The notes: generated by a model from the sequence alone, not told the origin. A DNA stretch of 64,000 nt from Parachlamydia sp. AcF125 (GCF_018342475.1 NZ_JAEMUD010000001.1:124001-188000); one strand, 5' to 3'. Counted from the stretch's first letter, positions 30,435 through 39,336 are shown. Numbers and translations are program-made.

Positions 30435-32945
30435 ATGGAAAGTTTTGATTTACGCTCTTGCCCTTTTTTTCAACAAGCTGGCGGAGACCTTTCTTCCCCT
30501 GCAATCATTGAACATGTCTCGATTGATTCCCGCCGAGTATTTTCTCCCCACACTCTCTTTGTAGCCTTAAAAGGGCAAACACATGATGGACATGCCTTCA
30601 TTGCTGAGGCAGCTAAAGCTGGTGCAAGATACGCGTTAGTTCGCCAAGGTTGGCGCTCTTCCGATCCGATCCCCAATATGACTTTACTGCGCGTAGACAA
30701 CCCCTTAAAAGCTTTTCAATCCATTGCGAAAGCTTATCGGCAGCAAAGAAAACATTGTAAAGTTGTGGCAATTGGAGGATCGCATGGAAAAACGATGCTG
30801 AAAGATCTCTTAGAAACTATGCTTGCCAAGCAGTATCGCGTGGTGGCTTCTCCAGAAAGCTTTAATAGTCAGATCGGCGTTCCATTAAGTCTCTTTAAAA
30901 TTAAAGATACGCATGAGATTGCGCTAATAGAAGCCGCGTTTTCGCAGCCAGGAGAAATGGAAATTCTTTCGAATATAATTAATCCCGAGCATGTTATTTT
31001 GACTGCGATTGGAGCTAAACATCTGCATACCTTAGGCAGTTTAGAATTGACAGCCCAGGAAACGATGAAGCTTTTAAGTTCTTTAAAAGAAAGCAGCTGG
31101 GCATTGATCCCTTCAACTCCACTTCTTAAACCCTATCTAACTGATTATAAAGCTCAATTTCTGTATTGGTCTCAGGCCGATTCTACCCTCCCTTATGCGG
31201 CTCCTTGCGCCGATCTGTCCCAAATGGCTGTTCCTTATGCAGTGCATTTTCCCGATCAACACCTCTTTAAAGGAGAAATGACGAAAGGATTTTCTTATTT
31301 TCTCGATTTAATCAATATAGCCTGTAAATCGGCTTGGTTATTTCAAGTGTCCTCCCAAGCAATCAGCGAAGCTTTGCACAGTCATCAATTAGAGCCCATG
31401 CGTACAGAGATTTGGAAATCGCCCACGGGAACCGTCTTTATCAACGAGCCTTATAGCTCTGATCCTCAATCTATCGATCAAGCCTTAGCACGCCTCCATT
31501 ATTTAGCCTCTAATGAAAAAAAGACCCTGATTTTTGGAGGGCTTAAAGGAATTAGCGAGCAGCGCGAGCATGAATATCGGAGGATTGGCCTAGCCATCAC
31601 GCATCACCTCATTCACCACCTTATCCTGATCGGCTCTTCTCTAGAGTTTCAACCTTTAGTCCAAAAACTTAACCCTTCTACCACACTTTCTTTCTATCCA
31701 ACCATCACCCAAGCTCTCCACCATTTGCGAAAGGCAGAAGAGCCTAATCAAGTGGTGCTAATAAAGGGGTCCCAAAAAATTTCCCTAGATTTTCTCACAG
31801 AAACCTATCATGACAGCATTTGTACTAATCAAAGCGTGATTAACCTCGCGACCATTGAATTCAACCTAAAACTAATCCAACAAAGATTGCCTCCTCATAC
31901 GCGCTTGATGGTAATGGTAAAAGCACTTGCCTACGGGACAGAAGACATTCAAATCGCAAAGTTTTTAAAAGCGTGCCAGATTGATATTCTGGGCGTTTCT
32001 TATGTTGATGAGGGAATTGCCTTAAAAAGAGCTGGGGTCAAACAAGCTATATTCGCCCTTTCCGCCACTCCTTATGAAATCACCAAAATTCTCAAGTGGG
32101 GGATTGAAATTGGAGCTAGTGACCAAACTTTTATTCAAGCTTTAGCTAAGGAGGCCTCTGCCCAAAAAAAAGAAATTAAAGTCCATTTACACATTGATAC
32201 AGGGATGGGTCGTTTTGGCTGCCGGCCTGAAAAAGCCTTGATTCTAGCCCAAATGATCCACGCCTCTCCCTTTCTTAAGTTGGAAGGAGCCATGACCCAT
32301 TTTGCCTGCGCAGAAGACCCCAAGCAGGATGCCTTCACCTGTCAGCAAATTAAAAGATTTGACGAGACTTTAGCGGATATAGAAGCACATGGCATACCTA
32401 TTCCTTGGAAGCATGCTGCAAATTCAAGCGCTGCGCTCCGTTTCAATTTGCCTCAATATAACATGGTGCGGATCGGATTAGCCACCTATGGGCTTTTTCC
32501 TTCGGCCGCAGTACACGACTCGCTCAATCTTAAATTAGCCCTCTCCCTCCTTTCTCGCATTGTAGGAATTAATCTATGCAAACAAGGCGAGACAATTAGC
32601 TATGGACGCAACTACACAGTGGAAAAACCGCTTCAAAGAATTGGAGTTCTTCCGATCGGATATTTTGATGGGTTACATCGCCATTACAGCGGAAAAGGAT
32701 GGGTGCTCGTGCACGGACAAAAAGCGCCGATGGTCGGCAATATTTGCATGGACTTCATGATGATTGACATTACAGATATTCCAACCGCTCAAGTGGGAGA
32801 TACCGTTTTGATATTTGGAGAGGATGAACACGGACATTATCTTTCCCCTGAGGAATTTGCCAATCAAGGAAATTCGATCGTGCACGAATTAGTGACCTGC
32901 ATTGGGCCTCGCATCCCCCGCATTTTCATTTATGAAGAGTCTTAA
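30435..32945 (+). CDS. murF-alr: Fused UDP-MurNAc-tripeptide--D-Ala-D-Ala ligase / alanine racemase
   Basis: 836 residues in two enzyme halves. Residues 1 to about 455 are MurF: SIDSRRVFSPHTLFVALKG near 30, and P-loop GGSHGKTMLKD with Lys119. Residues about 460-836 are alanine racemase: MVKALAYGTED with the PLP lysine Lys496, LHIDTGMGRFGCRPE, SYGRNY with the catalytic Tyr723, and MVGNICMDFMMIDIT. Both catalytic sets are complete. The fusion makes D-alanine and builds UDP-MurNAc-pentapeptide, and the same arrangement is known from Bacteroidetes. Chlamydiaceae have separate MurF and, as far as I know, no Alr. It follows lptG by 32 bases. Confidence 0.95.
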   Translation: MESFDLRSCPFFQQAGGDLSSPAIIEHVSIDSRRVFSPHTLFVALKGQTHDGHAFIAEAAKAGARYALVRQGWRSSDPIPNMTLLRVDNPLKAFQSIAKAYRQQRKHCKVVAIGGSHGKTMLKDLLETMLAKQYRVVASPESFNSQIGVPLSLFKIKDTHEIALIEAAFSQPGEMEILSNIINPEHVILTAIGAKHLHTLGSLELTAQETMKLLSSLKESSWALIPSTPLLKPYLTDYKAQFLYWSQADSTLPYAAPCADLSQMAVPYAVHFPDQHLFKGEMTKGFSYFLDLINIACKSAWLFQVSSQAISEALHSHQLEPMRTEIWKSPTGTVFINEPYSSDPQSIDQALARLHYLASNEKKTLIFGGLKGISEQREHEYRRIGLAITHHLIHHLILIGSSLEFQPLVQKLNPSTTLSFYPTITQALHHLRKAEEPNQVVLIKGSQKISLDFLTETYHDSICTNQSVINLATIEFNLKLIQQRLPPHTRLMVMVKALAYGTEDIQIAKFLKACQIDILGVSYVDEGIALKRAGVKQAIFALSATPYEITKILKWGIEIGASDQTFIQALAKEASAQKKEIKVHLHIDTGMGRFGCRPEKALILAQMIHASPFLKLEGAMTHFACAEDPKQDAFTCQQIKRFDETLADIEAHGIPIPWKHAANSSAALRFNLPQYNMVRIGLATYGLFPSAAVHDSLNLKLALSLLSRIVGINLCKQGETISYGRNYTVEKPLQRIGVLPIGYFDGLHRHYSGKGWVLVHGQKAPMVGNICMDFMMIDITDIPTAQVGDTVLIFGEDEHGHYLSPEEFANQGNSIVHELVTCIGPRIPRIFIYEES

Positions 32946-33050
32946 AAACTCCTAAAGCTAATAAGAACCCCTTGCCTATCTCTCTCTAAATGTTATCATT
33001 TTTCTCTTGCTTCTTTTTAAAGAGAACCGATAGAATGTGTCATTCTATCA

Positions 33051-33133
33051 GCCGGTGTGGCGAAATGGTAGACGCGGTAGACTCAAAATCTACTCTTGGC
33101 AACAAGGTGCTGGTTCGAGTCCGGCCATCGGCA
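33051..33133 (+). tRNA. tRNA-Leu (CAA)
   Basis: 83 bases. Acceptor arms GCCGGTG (33051-33057) and CATCGGC pair fully, with discriminator A at 33133. The anticodon stem GTAGA/TCTAC encloses loop CTCAAAA with anticodon CAA at 33084-33086, which reads UUG. A long variable arm follows, as in leucine tRNAs, then the T arm with GGTTCGAGTCC. A hairpin terminator follows seven bases later. Its 3' end is the insertion point of the island described below. Confidence 0.95.
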
Positions 33134-33206
33134 TATCTCAGGACACTTTCCCGCAAGGAAAGTGTCCTTTATCATTTTAAAGAGCTCACGTAGCGTTATG
33201 GAGAGC
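33130..33206 (+). repeat. Direct repeat, left copy (tRNA 3' end plus hairpin plus recombinase tail)
   Basis: This 77-base segment from the last four bases of tRNA-Leu onward is repeated at 39601-39677 with 74 of 77 positions identical by direct comparison; the differences are at the top of the hairpin (two) and near 33182 (one). It contains the tRNA terminator and the end of a reverse-strand recombinase frame. The layout is what one expects of an attachment-site duplication at the edge of an integrated element. Confidence 0.8.
33140..33170 (+). terminator. Hairpin terminator after tRNA-Leu
   Basis: Perfect 12-base-pair stem AGGACACTTTCC / GGAAAGTGTCCT with loop CGCAA, followed by TTATCATTTT. 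The same hairpin, with a weaker top, is found in the distant repeat at 39601-39677. On the other strand it lies within the recombinase remnant's frame. Confidence 0.75.
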
Positions 33207-33397
33207 TTTTTATCTTTGAATTCGAAGTTCTGAAATACAAAATTTAGAAGCTGTCGCTTTTCCTCTATTTCAGAACTCTCAAAAGTTTCCCTCGAACGAC
33301 GAGCTAAGCTTAAGACCATACTCGCTGTGACATGGAAACTTTCATCAGCTTTGGCATGGCTACCCCTCTCTTGGATAATAGCAAACTCCCAATCCAA
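33140..33397 (-). pseudogene. Serine recombinase, C-terminal remnant next to tRNA-Leu
   Basis: The reverse frame reads HAKADESFHVTASMVLSLAR, then FESSEIEEKRQLLNFVFQNF and KKLSITLRELFKMI. This is the usual end of large serine recombinases that have a zinc-ribbon and coiled-coil region. Nothing of the catalytic domain remains upstream. The open frame continues without a stop through the terminator hairpin and into the antisense of tRNA-Leu; that part (with PDSNQH) is readthrough, not real protein. Remnant of an integrase oriented towards the tRNA. Confidence 0.72.
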
Positions 33398-33747
33398 TGA
33401 ATACCAATCAATCCAATAGGATCATGAAAAAATGATAGTTATTTTCCCATATCTTTTTCTACTTTGTAAATCATCTAGAGAGATGTTCAATGAATTGTAG
33501 AGAGCAAGACCGCATTTCTTTCGTCGATTTTATAAAGATCGGACTACTCTTTGGACAATAGATATAGTCAGAATTTGGAGAAATATCAGCAGAATGGTTT
33601 TTAGCTAAAAATTTTTGCCAATTTATTTTTTATTTCTTTTCGAAACATAGCAACTTGCATAGGTTGATAATTAAAGCCTGAAGATATCCTCCTCGCAGCT
33701 TCCAATATTTACTTAATGTTTTTGTAAGGAGTTATCTTAAAAAATGA
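33398..33747 (-). other. Non-coding, AT-rich gap in the island
   Basis: 350 bases between the recombinase remnant and the repeat-protein gene. No frame of note and no recognised motif. It may be debris of the missing recombinase gene. Confidence 0.3.
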
Positions 33748-34980
33748 CTATTTGAGAGAAGAATATAGTTTATTATAAAAAATGTAAGTTATTACAAAGA
33801 AAGTTGCAAATAAAGCCCCAAAAGCAAGGGGGGATGAACATATTCTCTTTAAACCTAAATAAGGTGTGTTTTGATTAAGATTAGGCTCAAGATTTGTAAA
33901 ATGAAGGGGAAGATCAGTATGATATTGGTTAATGCCAACTACAGAGTAAGAATTTTTATGAATAAAAGTGTAAGAATTTTTAGGAATAACGGTTTCGTAA
34001 ATTTCTTGGGTACATTTCATTAAATCAGAATTAAATTCAGATTGTGTTTCCTCTCTTAATTTTTCTACTTTTTTAACAGCTTCTAGGATAGGAAAATTCT
34101 TTCTAAAAGGTGTGTTTTGATTAAGATTAGATCCAAGCATTAAGCGATCTTCTTTCAAAAAAGAGATATGTCTTTGCTTAATTTGCTCTTTTTCAATCGT
34201 CATTGAAGTGACCAACTCACCATTTGTAAAATAAATGGGAAGATCGGTATGATATTGGATAATGTCAACTAAAGTGTAAGAATTTTTATGAATAACGGTT
34301 TTGTAAACTTCTTGGATACTTTTCATTAAAACAGAATTAAATTCAGATTGTGTTTCCTTTCTTAATTTTTCTTCTTTTTTAATAGCTTTTAGAAAAGGAA
34401 AATTCTTTATAATTTGATTTTTCTTGTCCTTAAACTCAAGAGCATTTGTATATGCTAATTTTAATTGTTCATTAGCAAACAATGAGACATTTAAAGTTTT
34501 TAAATAAAACTCTTCTAGTAAAGCCATCCCCTTTTTTAGTTCTTCAGTATTTGTTATCCTGAATAATTGTGAGTCAGTAAAATTTTCCTTAACATACTGA
34601 GTAGGAATAGTTATTCCTAAAATGTGCTTTTTGGGCACTTTATCTCTTACTTGTATTTCAAAAGGAATATGGCCAGGACCAAACTGCTTAAAAAAATCAA
34701 GCCCAATGGGATTAATAATAACGCCGAGATGTGTTCCTGAATAAGAGAAAGCATTTAATCGATTCGAAGCGCTCACATATTTTGTTCCATTTAATCCTAA
34801 TCCATTAGACTGAATAGAAATACCCTTCGCTTCTCCTTTTTCCTTAGAAAGAATACCAAAAGCCAAAATCGATGTTAACTGATATAAATTAAAACCTTTT
34901 ACAGAATGATAATAATATTTTTCTTGTTCTAAGTTTAATCCTAGATTGATATTAGCACTGTTTGTAGTTAAATTATTCAT
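33748..34980 (-). CDS. Tail-anchored protein with two internal repeats, effector candidate
   Basis: 410 residues from ATG 34980; the frame extends to a TTG at 35094, but the ATG gives a better start. About 193-254 and 291-364 are two copies of one module (NFPFLKAIKKEEKLRKETQS, ending TDLPIYFTN or TDLPLHFTN), also alike at DNA level, so a recent tandem duplication. The last 28 residues (PLAFGALFATFFVITYIFYN) form one hydrophobic helix, like tail anchors for host or inclusion membranes. The N-terminal part (YYYHSVKGFNLYQLTSILA, later KYVSASNRL) faintly recalls ADP-ribosyltransferase-type folds, a weak guess. It is more AT-rich than neighbouring genes, consistent with foreign origin. Function is unknown. 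Confidence 0.6.
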   Translation of the reverse strand: MNNLTTNSANINLGLNLEQEKYYYHSVKGFNLYQLTSILAFGILSKEKGEAKGISIQSNGLGLNGTKYVSASNRLNAFSYSGTHLGVIINPIGLDFFKQFGPGHIPFEIQVRDKVPKKHILGITIPTQYVKENFTDSQLFRITNTEELKKGMALLEEFYLKTLNVSLFANEQLKLAYTNALEFKDKKNQIIKNFPFLKAIKKEEKLRKETQSEFNSVLMKSIQEVYKTVIHKNSYTLVDIIQYHTDLPIYFTNGELVTSMTIEKEQIKQRHISFLKEDRLMLGSNLNQNTPFRKNFPILEAVKKVEKLREETQSEFNSDLMKCTQEIYETVIPKNSYTFIHKNSYSVVGINQYHTDLPLHFTNLEPNLNQNTPYLGLKRICSSPLAFGALFATFFVITYIFYNKLYSSLK

Positions 34981-35278
34981 AATAAATTTTGTTAAATTTA
35001 AAACAATTAATATAAAATTAAAATCATAACTTTTTGTATAAATAAAGCGCAATATAAAAAATAGGGTTTTTGAACCTAAACCATTGATGTTCAAATTAAA
35101 TATCGCCTATCCTCAGTAAGGTACATCATTTTCTAATACAATCCGAAAAGCCGAAAAGCTCTCTGTTACTTTTAATTTGTAGAATACATATTAGAAGCTA
35201 TTTTCTTATCTATAGAAGATAAATACGGTTGAATAGGATCCCAATCGAACTCTTTAAAAGTTCTAAAGCTGTCCTGAG

Positions 35279-35321
35279 ATCGGCATATCTCCGGAAGCAT
35301 TTTCAGAAATGAAAGCGTTTC
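35279..35321 (+). repeat. Third, partial att-like element in the island
   Basis: The 13 bases ATCGGCATATCTC at 35279-35291 are identical to 33127-33139, the last seven bases of tRNA-Leu plus six bases beyond. Next comes a different hairpin (GGAAGCATTTTC / GAAAGCGTTTCC, 12 pairs with one mismatch) with a TGTTTTTT tail, occupying the same place as the tRNA terminator. It marks a probable internal junction between two integrated elements. Confidence 0.6.
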
Positions 35322-35378
35322 CTGTTTTTTCATTTTGTAAGTCATGGTTTTTCTGAAGGATAAACAACAGGTTGTGAT

Positions 35379-36556
35379 TCATCCCTTCGGTTCGATATTT
35401 TTTCCATCTTGAAAAACGCGTTTTTCAGGAAATATTGAACCAAGCATTTTACTTTTCCCCTTTAAAGGTACCATTTGGAAGTACATGCTCCTAGGATCCA
35501 AAAAACCCATGCCACAGCGGTTGTACTTTTTGAAAGCAGTATCGCTAAGCTTTAAATCTTCCATTCGAGCTTCAGCTTCGCAATTTAATCTGGTTGTTGA
35601 TGCTTAAAACAAACCTAAGAGCCAGCTTCTAGCTCGCCTGTGACAGCCCCTGCTGATCGAACTTGAGTAGGCTAGCTTCATGGCTCGCTAGCTAGCTTTT
35701 AGCTTGCCAAGTTGTTGTTCTCTATCACCTTCTTTCGCCTTGAAGGTGGCTTCCCTCATGGCTAAATACAACTCTGTCACTTCTGGTTTTGGACGAAGGC
35801 TTTTTAAATAATCATCGAATTTCTCATTTACTTCTAGGGCGCCTAGTCGCATTTTACATCCATGCTGACAATGGTAATAGGCATATTTACCACCATTTCC
35901 AGAAGACAAACTTCCTGTTAAGTTTCGTCCACAATCAGGGTACTTTAGATGACCTCTTAAGGGTAACTCTTCACTATATTTCTCTTTAGCAACTAAATGA
36001 GCATTGTCATTTTCTCTTTGAAGCAAAATGCGTTGTACATTTGAAAAAGTTTTTTCTGGAACACTCCCTTGGTGAATGCCATTTACTAAACAGGCTGGTT
36101 CCTGATCTAATTTTGGAACATAAATTTTACCAATATAAACAGAATTTCGAAGAAGTAGTCCAAATTGAGTTTTTCCAATTTTGAGACCTTTCTTTACACA
36201 GGTTTTTCGCACTTGTTCTGCGGTATATAATCCTGTAGAAAACATTTCAAAAGCTTCTCCACTCAAAGGAGCTTCCTCGTTAGGAACTAAAAGAGAAGTT
36301 TTTGCAGCACTATTGTCCTTTGAATAGCCTTTTGGTGGTGTCCCATAAGGATAGTGGCCTTCTTTTAAAGCACGTCTAATCCCGCCTTTGGTATTGCGTG
36401 ATCGTATTACTTTAGCTCATGAAGCATTAAAAATGTACTTTGAGCATTTCTCGAAAATCGACACCATTTTGTGACTAGAATAAGCTCTACCTGTTTTCTA
36501 TTACGTGTTTCTTTGACAATCACTCGTAGGCGAGCTTTAAGAGATTTTTCTAGATC
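35379..36556 (-). pseudogene. Serine recombinase, broken copy in the middle of the island
   Basis: Read from the high end: ELILVTKWCRFSRNAQSTFL (catalytic-domain end), a stop and frame change, ITRNTKGGIRRALKEGHYPY, then an intact frame at 35688-36266 with NSVYIGKIYVP, HLKYPDCGRNLTGS (one Cys of the zinc ribbon appears lost) and coiled-coil residues to a stop. After a gap, 35379-35564 gives MEDLKLSDTAFKKYN and MLGSIFPEKRVFQDGK, a typical recombinase C-terminus. The first about 100 residues with the catalytic serine are missing. It is not the same lineage as the left remnant, whose tail differs. Confidence 0.75.
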
Positions 36557-36561
36557 AGCAG

Positions 36562-37146
36562 TCATACGGTGTAGGATAAAATATAAGGGTTGATATTAAC
36601 GTGCAAAATGTTGGCGTATTCAATTAATTTCTTTTGATTAGGCTTTTTGTCAGTTAATGTAAAATATTGTCTTAATGCCTTAAGAGCAATTTCCTTACTT
36701 AAGTAACGAAAAGCATCTACAATTGTTCTCTCTCTATCAAAGATATGAACCCTGTATTCCCCCATGGTGATTGTTTCTTTTCCAAGATCAGTATTACGCA
36801 TACTTTGATCTGTTAGGCCATAGTAACAAAGAGCAGAAATGAGACAAATTACTCCTTCAGGAATACTAGCTGCTGTAAACGCTAGGTTTTCCCACTCAAA
36901 ATCTACTTTTGGTTCATAGGTAGAGGATCGATAAATTCCAGGACAAAGTTTTTCCAGGATACCTTTTTTAGCAAGATAGATAATAGCCCATCTCAGAACA
37001 CCTCTACCCTCAGCCTCGTTAAGAGTAAAAAAGGGCTGTCCTAGCAGCTTTTCTAATTTATTTTCATACTTCTTCGTACTTATGATTCTACAAAATGCAA
37101 TCAATCGTGCCAACTGAGTACATTTTGTGGAACATAAATTAACCAA
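36562..37146 (-). CDS. AbiEi-like antitoxin (type IV toxin-antitoxin family), probably decayed
   Basis: 194 codons from a TTG with no good ribosome binding site; the true start may be lost. The part GQPFFTLNEAEGRGVLRWAI to GIYRSSTYEP is a winged-helix domain like AbiEi, and GEYRVHIFDRERTIVDAFRY onward matches its C-terminal domain. Between them, after CYYGLTDQSM, some 20-30 residues usual in the family seem absent. AbiEi normally represses and neutralises AbiEii, a nucleotidyltransferase toxin encoded downstream. Here the downstream neighbour is the recombinase wreck and no toxin is seen, so the module is likely orphaned. Confidence 0.6.
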   Translation of the reverse strand: MVNLCSTKCTQLARLIAFCRIISTKKYENKLEKLLGQPFFTLNEAEGRGVLRWAIIYLAKKGILEKLCPGIYRSSTYEPKVDFEWENLAFTAASIPEGVICLISALCYYGLTDQSMRNTDLGKETITMGEYRVHIFDRERTIVDAFRYLSKEIALKALRQYFTLTDKKPNQKKLIEYANILHVNINPYILSYTV

Positions 37147-37297
37147 GAAAACAACCTAGAAAAACCACAAAGGAAAGATTTTCTGGGTTATTTTCTTGGT
37201 TAATCGAATGAACATAGGAATTGACATAGAAACAGATAGAAGCCGAGTTTTTCTATTTTAGAGAGGTAAGGATAAAAACTATTAAATGGCTAATAAA

Positions 37298-37320
37298 AGC
37301 CCAAATCTGAGAATTGGGCT
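37298..37320 (-). terminator. Terminator after the BlaI-cassette exported protein
   Basis: Stem AGCCCAA / TTGGGCT separated by nine bases (ATCTGAGAA), flanked by AAAA and TTTT so it may act in both directions. It ends 13 bases below the stop of the exported protein gene at 37334. Confidence 0.75.
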
Positions 37321-37333
37321 TTTGTTCAAAGAA

Positions 37334-37798
37334 TTAAGAGCGTTGATTTGCTTCTGCGCCCACTACAATTGATGGTTGGCCATCTTGAATGCTTAAAGCA
37401 GCAGATGCTGTACCAGTTATAAATTCTAGGAAAGGCTTCCAATCAGCTAAATTTAAGCTGAGAATCAGCTCTTGTCCTATGGATCTAGCATAAAAAGTTT
37501 GTTTGATTTCTATCGTTCCAAATTTTTCTTCACTTGCCTGTAAGTTGAGAAGATCTCCTTTTAAGAAGAAATTGATAGGCAACTTAGTTTGAGCTGTAAA
37601 CTCAACAGCTATTTCAGGACGATGCCCTTGCATGATTTCATTCAATTCACAATCTTTTAAATTGTAAATGTTAACAACACGCAAATCTTGGTTAAAATTT
37701 TCCCATGGTTTTGAGCCAATAGGAAAATCTGCGGAAGCGGCAAAAGCATGCGCGCAAACAGTTAACAAGCTAAGTGACAAGACGGCCAATTTTTTCAT
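37334..37798 (-). CDS. Small exported protein under a BlaI-type operator
   Basis: 154 residues from ATG 37798 with AAAGGAGAC (37802-37810) just upstream. Signal peptide residues 1-20 (KKLAVLSLSLLTVCAHAFAA). The mature domain has strands such as FTAQTKLPINFFLKGDLLNL and FYARSIGQELILSLNL and looks like a small periplasmic binding or inhibitor domain; I recognise no family. It contains one mature cysteine and no catalytic motif. The perfect palindrome TACTACAATTGTAGTA lies 13 bases upstream of its start codon, so it should be controlled by the BlaI-type repressor encoded further upstream. Confidence 0.78.
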   Translation of the reverse strand: MKKLAVLSLSLLTVCAHAFAASADFPIGSKPWENFNQDLRVVNIYNLKDCELNEIMQGHRPEIAVEFTAQTKLPINFFLKGDLLNLQASEEKFGTIEIKQTFYARSIGQELILSLNLADWKPFLEFITGTASAALSIQDGQPSIVVGAEANQRS

Positions 37799-37810
37799 AT
37801 AGTCTCCTTT

Positions 37811-37826
37811 TACTACAATTGTAGTA
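37811..37826. promoter_or_regulatory. BlaI/MecI-type operator, perfect palindrome
   Basis: TACTACAATTGTAGTA, a perfect 16-base palindrome containing TACA-N2-TGTA, the core of established bla/mec operator boxes. It lies between the M56 protease stop (37856) and the exported protein start (37798). A repressor bound here would block transcription into the exported protein gene. A near-identical palindrome stands upstream of blaI at 39337-39352. Confidence 0.82.
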
Positions 37827-37855
37827 TTTAAAGTTAAAAAAATACGCTAATTTGT

Positions 37856-38926
37856 TTAGAAAATCCAAAACCTCCCTACAAGAATCACTAAGAAAGCTAT
37901 TCCGGTTGCAAAAACCGAACAAATATAGCTTACTCTTCTAAAGCGTATAGATTTCGGCTTTAGAAGAATATCGACACGCTTATAAACGGTATTTTTAGTA
38001 AGATGATGAGCAAAGATATGAGTTGGAGCATTTATGGAGTGACGAACAGATTTACAAATAGCAGAAGCTAGGTCATTAGGATGTATTCTGTATTTTTCAC
38101 ATTTGAGATCGCATCCAACTTCTTGACCTTCTTCAATACGTTTATGTAGCCATTTGGTAGGCACCCACCAAAAAATTGATTCTATAAAATCTAAAATTAG
38201 GCGCACTAAGCTGTCTTTATGTCGAATATGTTCTATTTCGTGCGCTAAAACCGCTTCATATTCTCTTCGAGAAAGAGCCTTCGATAGCTGTTCTGGAACA
38301 TAAACATTGTAAGAAGTTAGTCCTGCAACAAATGGAGATCCTCTAAGGCTAGATGAGGTCAAAATCTGTAATTGATAATTTTTCAGATAGGAAGTTATGG
38401 TAAAATTTCTGGTTTTTCTATTGTTAAGTCTGGCAGTTTTTTCCAACGAGTTTAAAGATTTTATAGACTGATAGCACTTAAGACATTTTGTAAACAGCAA
38501 AGTCACTGTAATCAGGGTGAAAAGTAGAGTAAAAATGCCTAAAAGTTTTGATCCCATGGAGTAACCAAGAATATCTGCGACTGTAAAAGTCATATTCCCC
38601 AGCACAGTAAATTGGATACTTGAGCTTACGGGTAAAAGGAGCCATTCGGTAAAGTCGCTTATGCCTCCAAAAACTATCGAAAGCATTCGAGTTCCCTCTT
38701 GGCAATTCAGAGGATTAATTCCATGTGAATAAGACCATCTTGAGAAATCGTATAAGCATAGATCTAAAGGAAGTTTAACAATCGGAATCATTCGTAGGAT
38801 TGCAGCAATCCTTCCCTGTGGTATTCGCAGCAGAAAAATTATCCCTTCGATCAAGAGGACAACAGTAACAAAAGAAAGTAGGCTATTAAGAAAAATATTG
38901 AGAATGAAAAACGAAATCTTATCCAT
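37856..38926 (-). CDS. BlaR1/MecR1-like M56 metalloprotease without a penicillin-binding sensor domain
   Basis: 356 residues from ATG 38926, which overlaps the blaI stop by 8 bases; an upstream start in the longer frame would overlap blaI by 47. Four membrane helices and an intracellular zinc protease domain with HEIEHIRH near residue 229 and EEGQEVGCDLKCEK as the third-ligand region. A final helix lies near 335-355. It stops there: the C-terminal beta-lactam sensor found in staphylococcal BlaR1 is absent, so the signal is something else. In this family the protease cleaves BlaI after sensing and relieves repression, which is established for BlaR1 and inferred here. Confidence 0.9.
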   Translation of the reverse strand: MDKISFFILNIFLNSLLSFVTVVLLIEGIIFLLRIPQGRIAAILRMIPIVKLPLDLCLYDFSRWSYSHGINPLNCQEGTRMLSIVFGGISDFTEWLLLPVSSSIQFTVLGNMTFTVADILGYSMGSKLLGIFTLLFTLITVTLLFTKCLKCYQSIKSLNSLEKTARLNNRKTRNFTITSYLKNYQLQILTSSSLRGSPFVAGLTSYNVYVPEQLSKALSRREYEAVLAHEIEHIRHKDSLVRLILDFIESIFWWVPTKWLHKRIEEGQEVGCDLKCEKYRIHPNDLASAICKSVRHSINAPTHIFAHHLTKNTVYKRVDILLKPKSIRFRRVSYICSVFATGIAFLVILVGRFWIF

Positions 38927-39299
38927 GCTTTTTCTCGGTTCTTCTTTTTTGAATAAGATTTTCAATTTCTTTTAGATCTTCATCGGTGATTTCCTCATCT
39001 GCTAGCAGATAACTAACCAATGCCGTAGGCTTTCCTCCAAAGATTTTATCTTGGATGCGCTTTAAAATACTCTTTGAAGAAGATTCATTTTGAGAACTTA
39101 CCCAATAAAGATACTGCTTTCCTTCCTTTTCTCTTGTCAGCTCGCCTTTATCAGATAGCCGACTCATCACTGTCATAATTGTTGTATAACTGCCTTCGCT
39201 CCCAAGCCTTTCATAGACTTCACGAACCGTTACTCGACCTAATTCTCGAACGATCTTAAGGATTGATAATTCAAGCTCTCCAAAACCCAGCCTTTCCAT
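38919..39299 (-). CDS. BlaI/MecI/CopY-family transcriptional repressor
   Basis: 126 residues from ATG 39299 with AAGGTG six bases upstream (a GTG at 39308 is possible). Winged helix GELELSILKIVRELGRVTVR, then TTIMTVMSRLSDKGELTREK (recognition and wing), and a C-terminal dimerisation helix. It matches BlaI/MecI/CopY: a repressor of paired palindromes, inactivated by cleavage by its M56 partner, whose gene it overlaps. The target sites are probably TACTACAAGAGTAGTA in front of its own gene and TACTACAATTGTAGTA before the exported protein, so it should repress both itself and that protein. Confidence 0.93.
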   Translation of the reverse strand: MERLGFGELELSILKIVRELGRVTVREVYERLGSEGSYTTIMTVMSRLSDKGELTREKEGKQYLYWVSSQNESSSKSILKRIQDKIFGGKPTALVSYLLADEEITDEDLKEIENLIQKRRTEKKHG

Positions 39300-39336
39300 G
39301 GGATTCACCTTGTTTTGTTACTTTGCTTCATTAATG

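Noticed and set aside
33083-33139. Reverse frame continuing from the recombinase remnant through the tRNA (with PDSNQH)
   Set aside because: This peptide is the well-known artefact of translating a leucine tRNA in antisense; only the part above the hairpin is recombinase.
32990-33193. Forward open frame of 67 codons across the tRNA-Leu gene
   Set aside because: It covers the tRNA and its terminator and has no family match; a shadow of the RNA gene.
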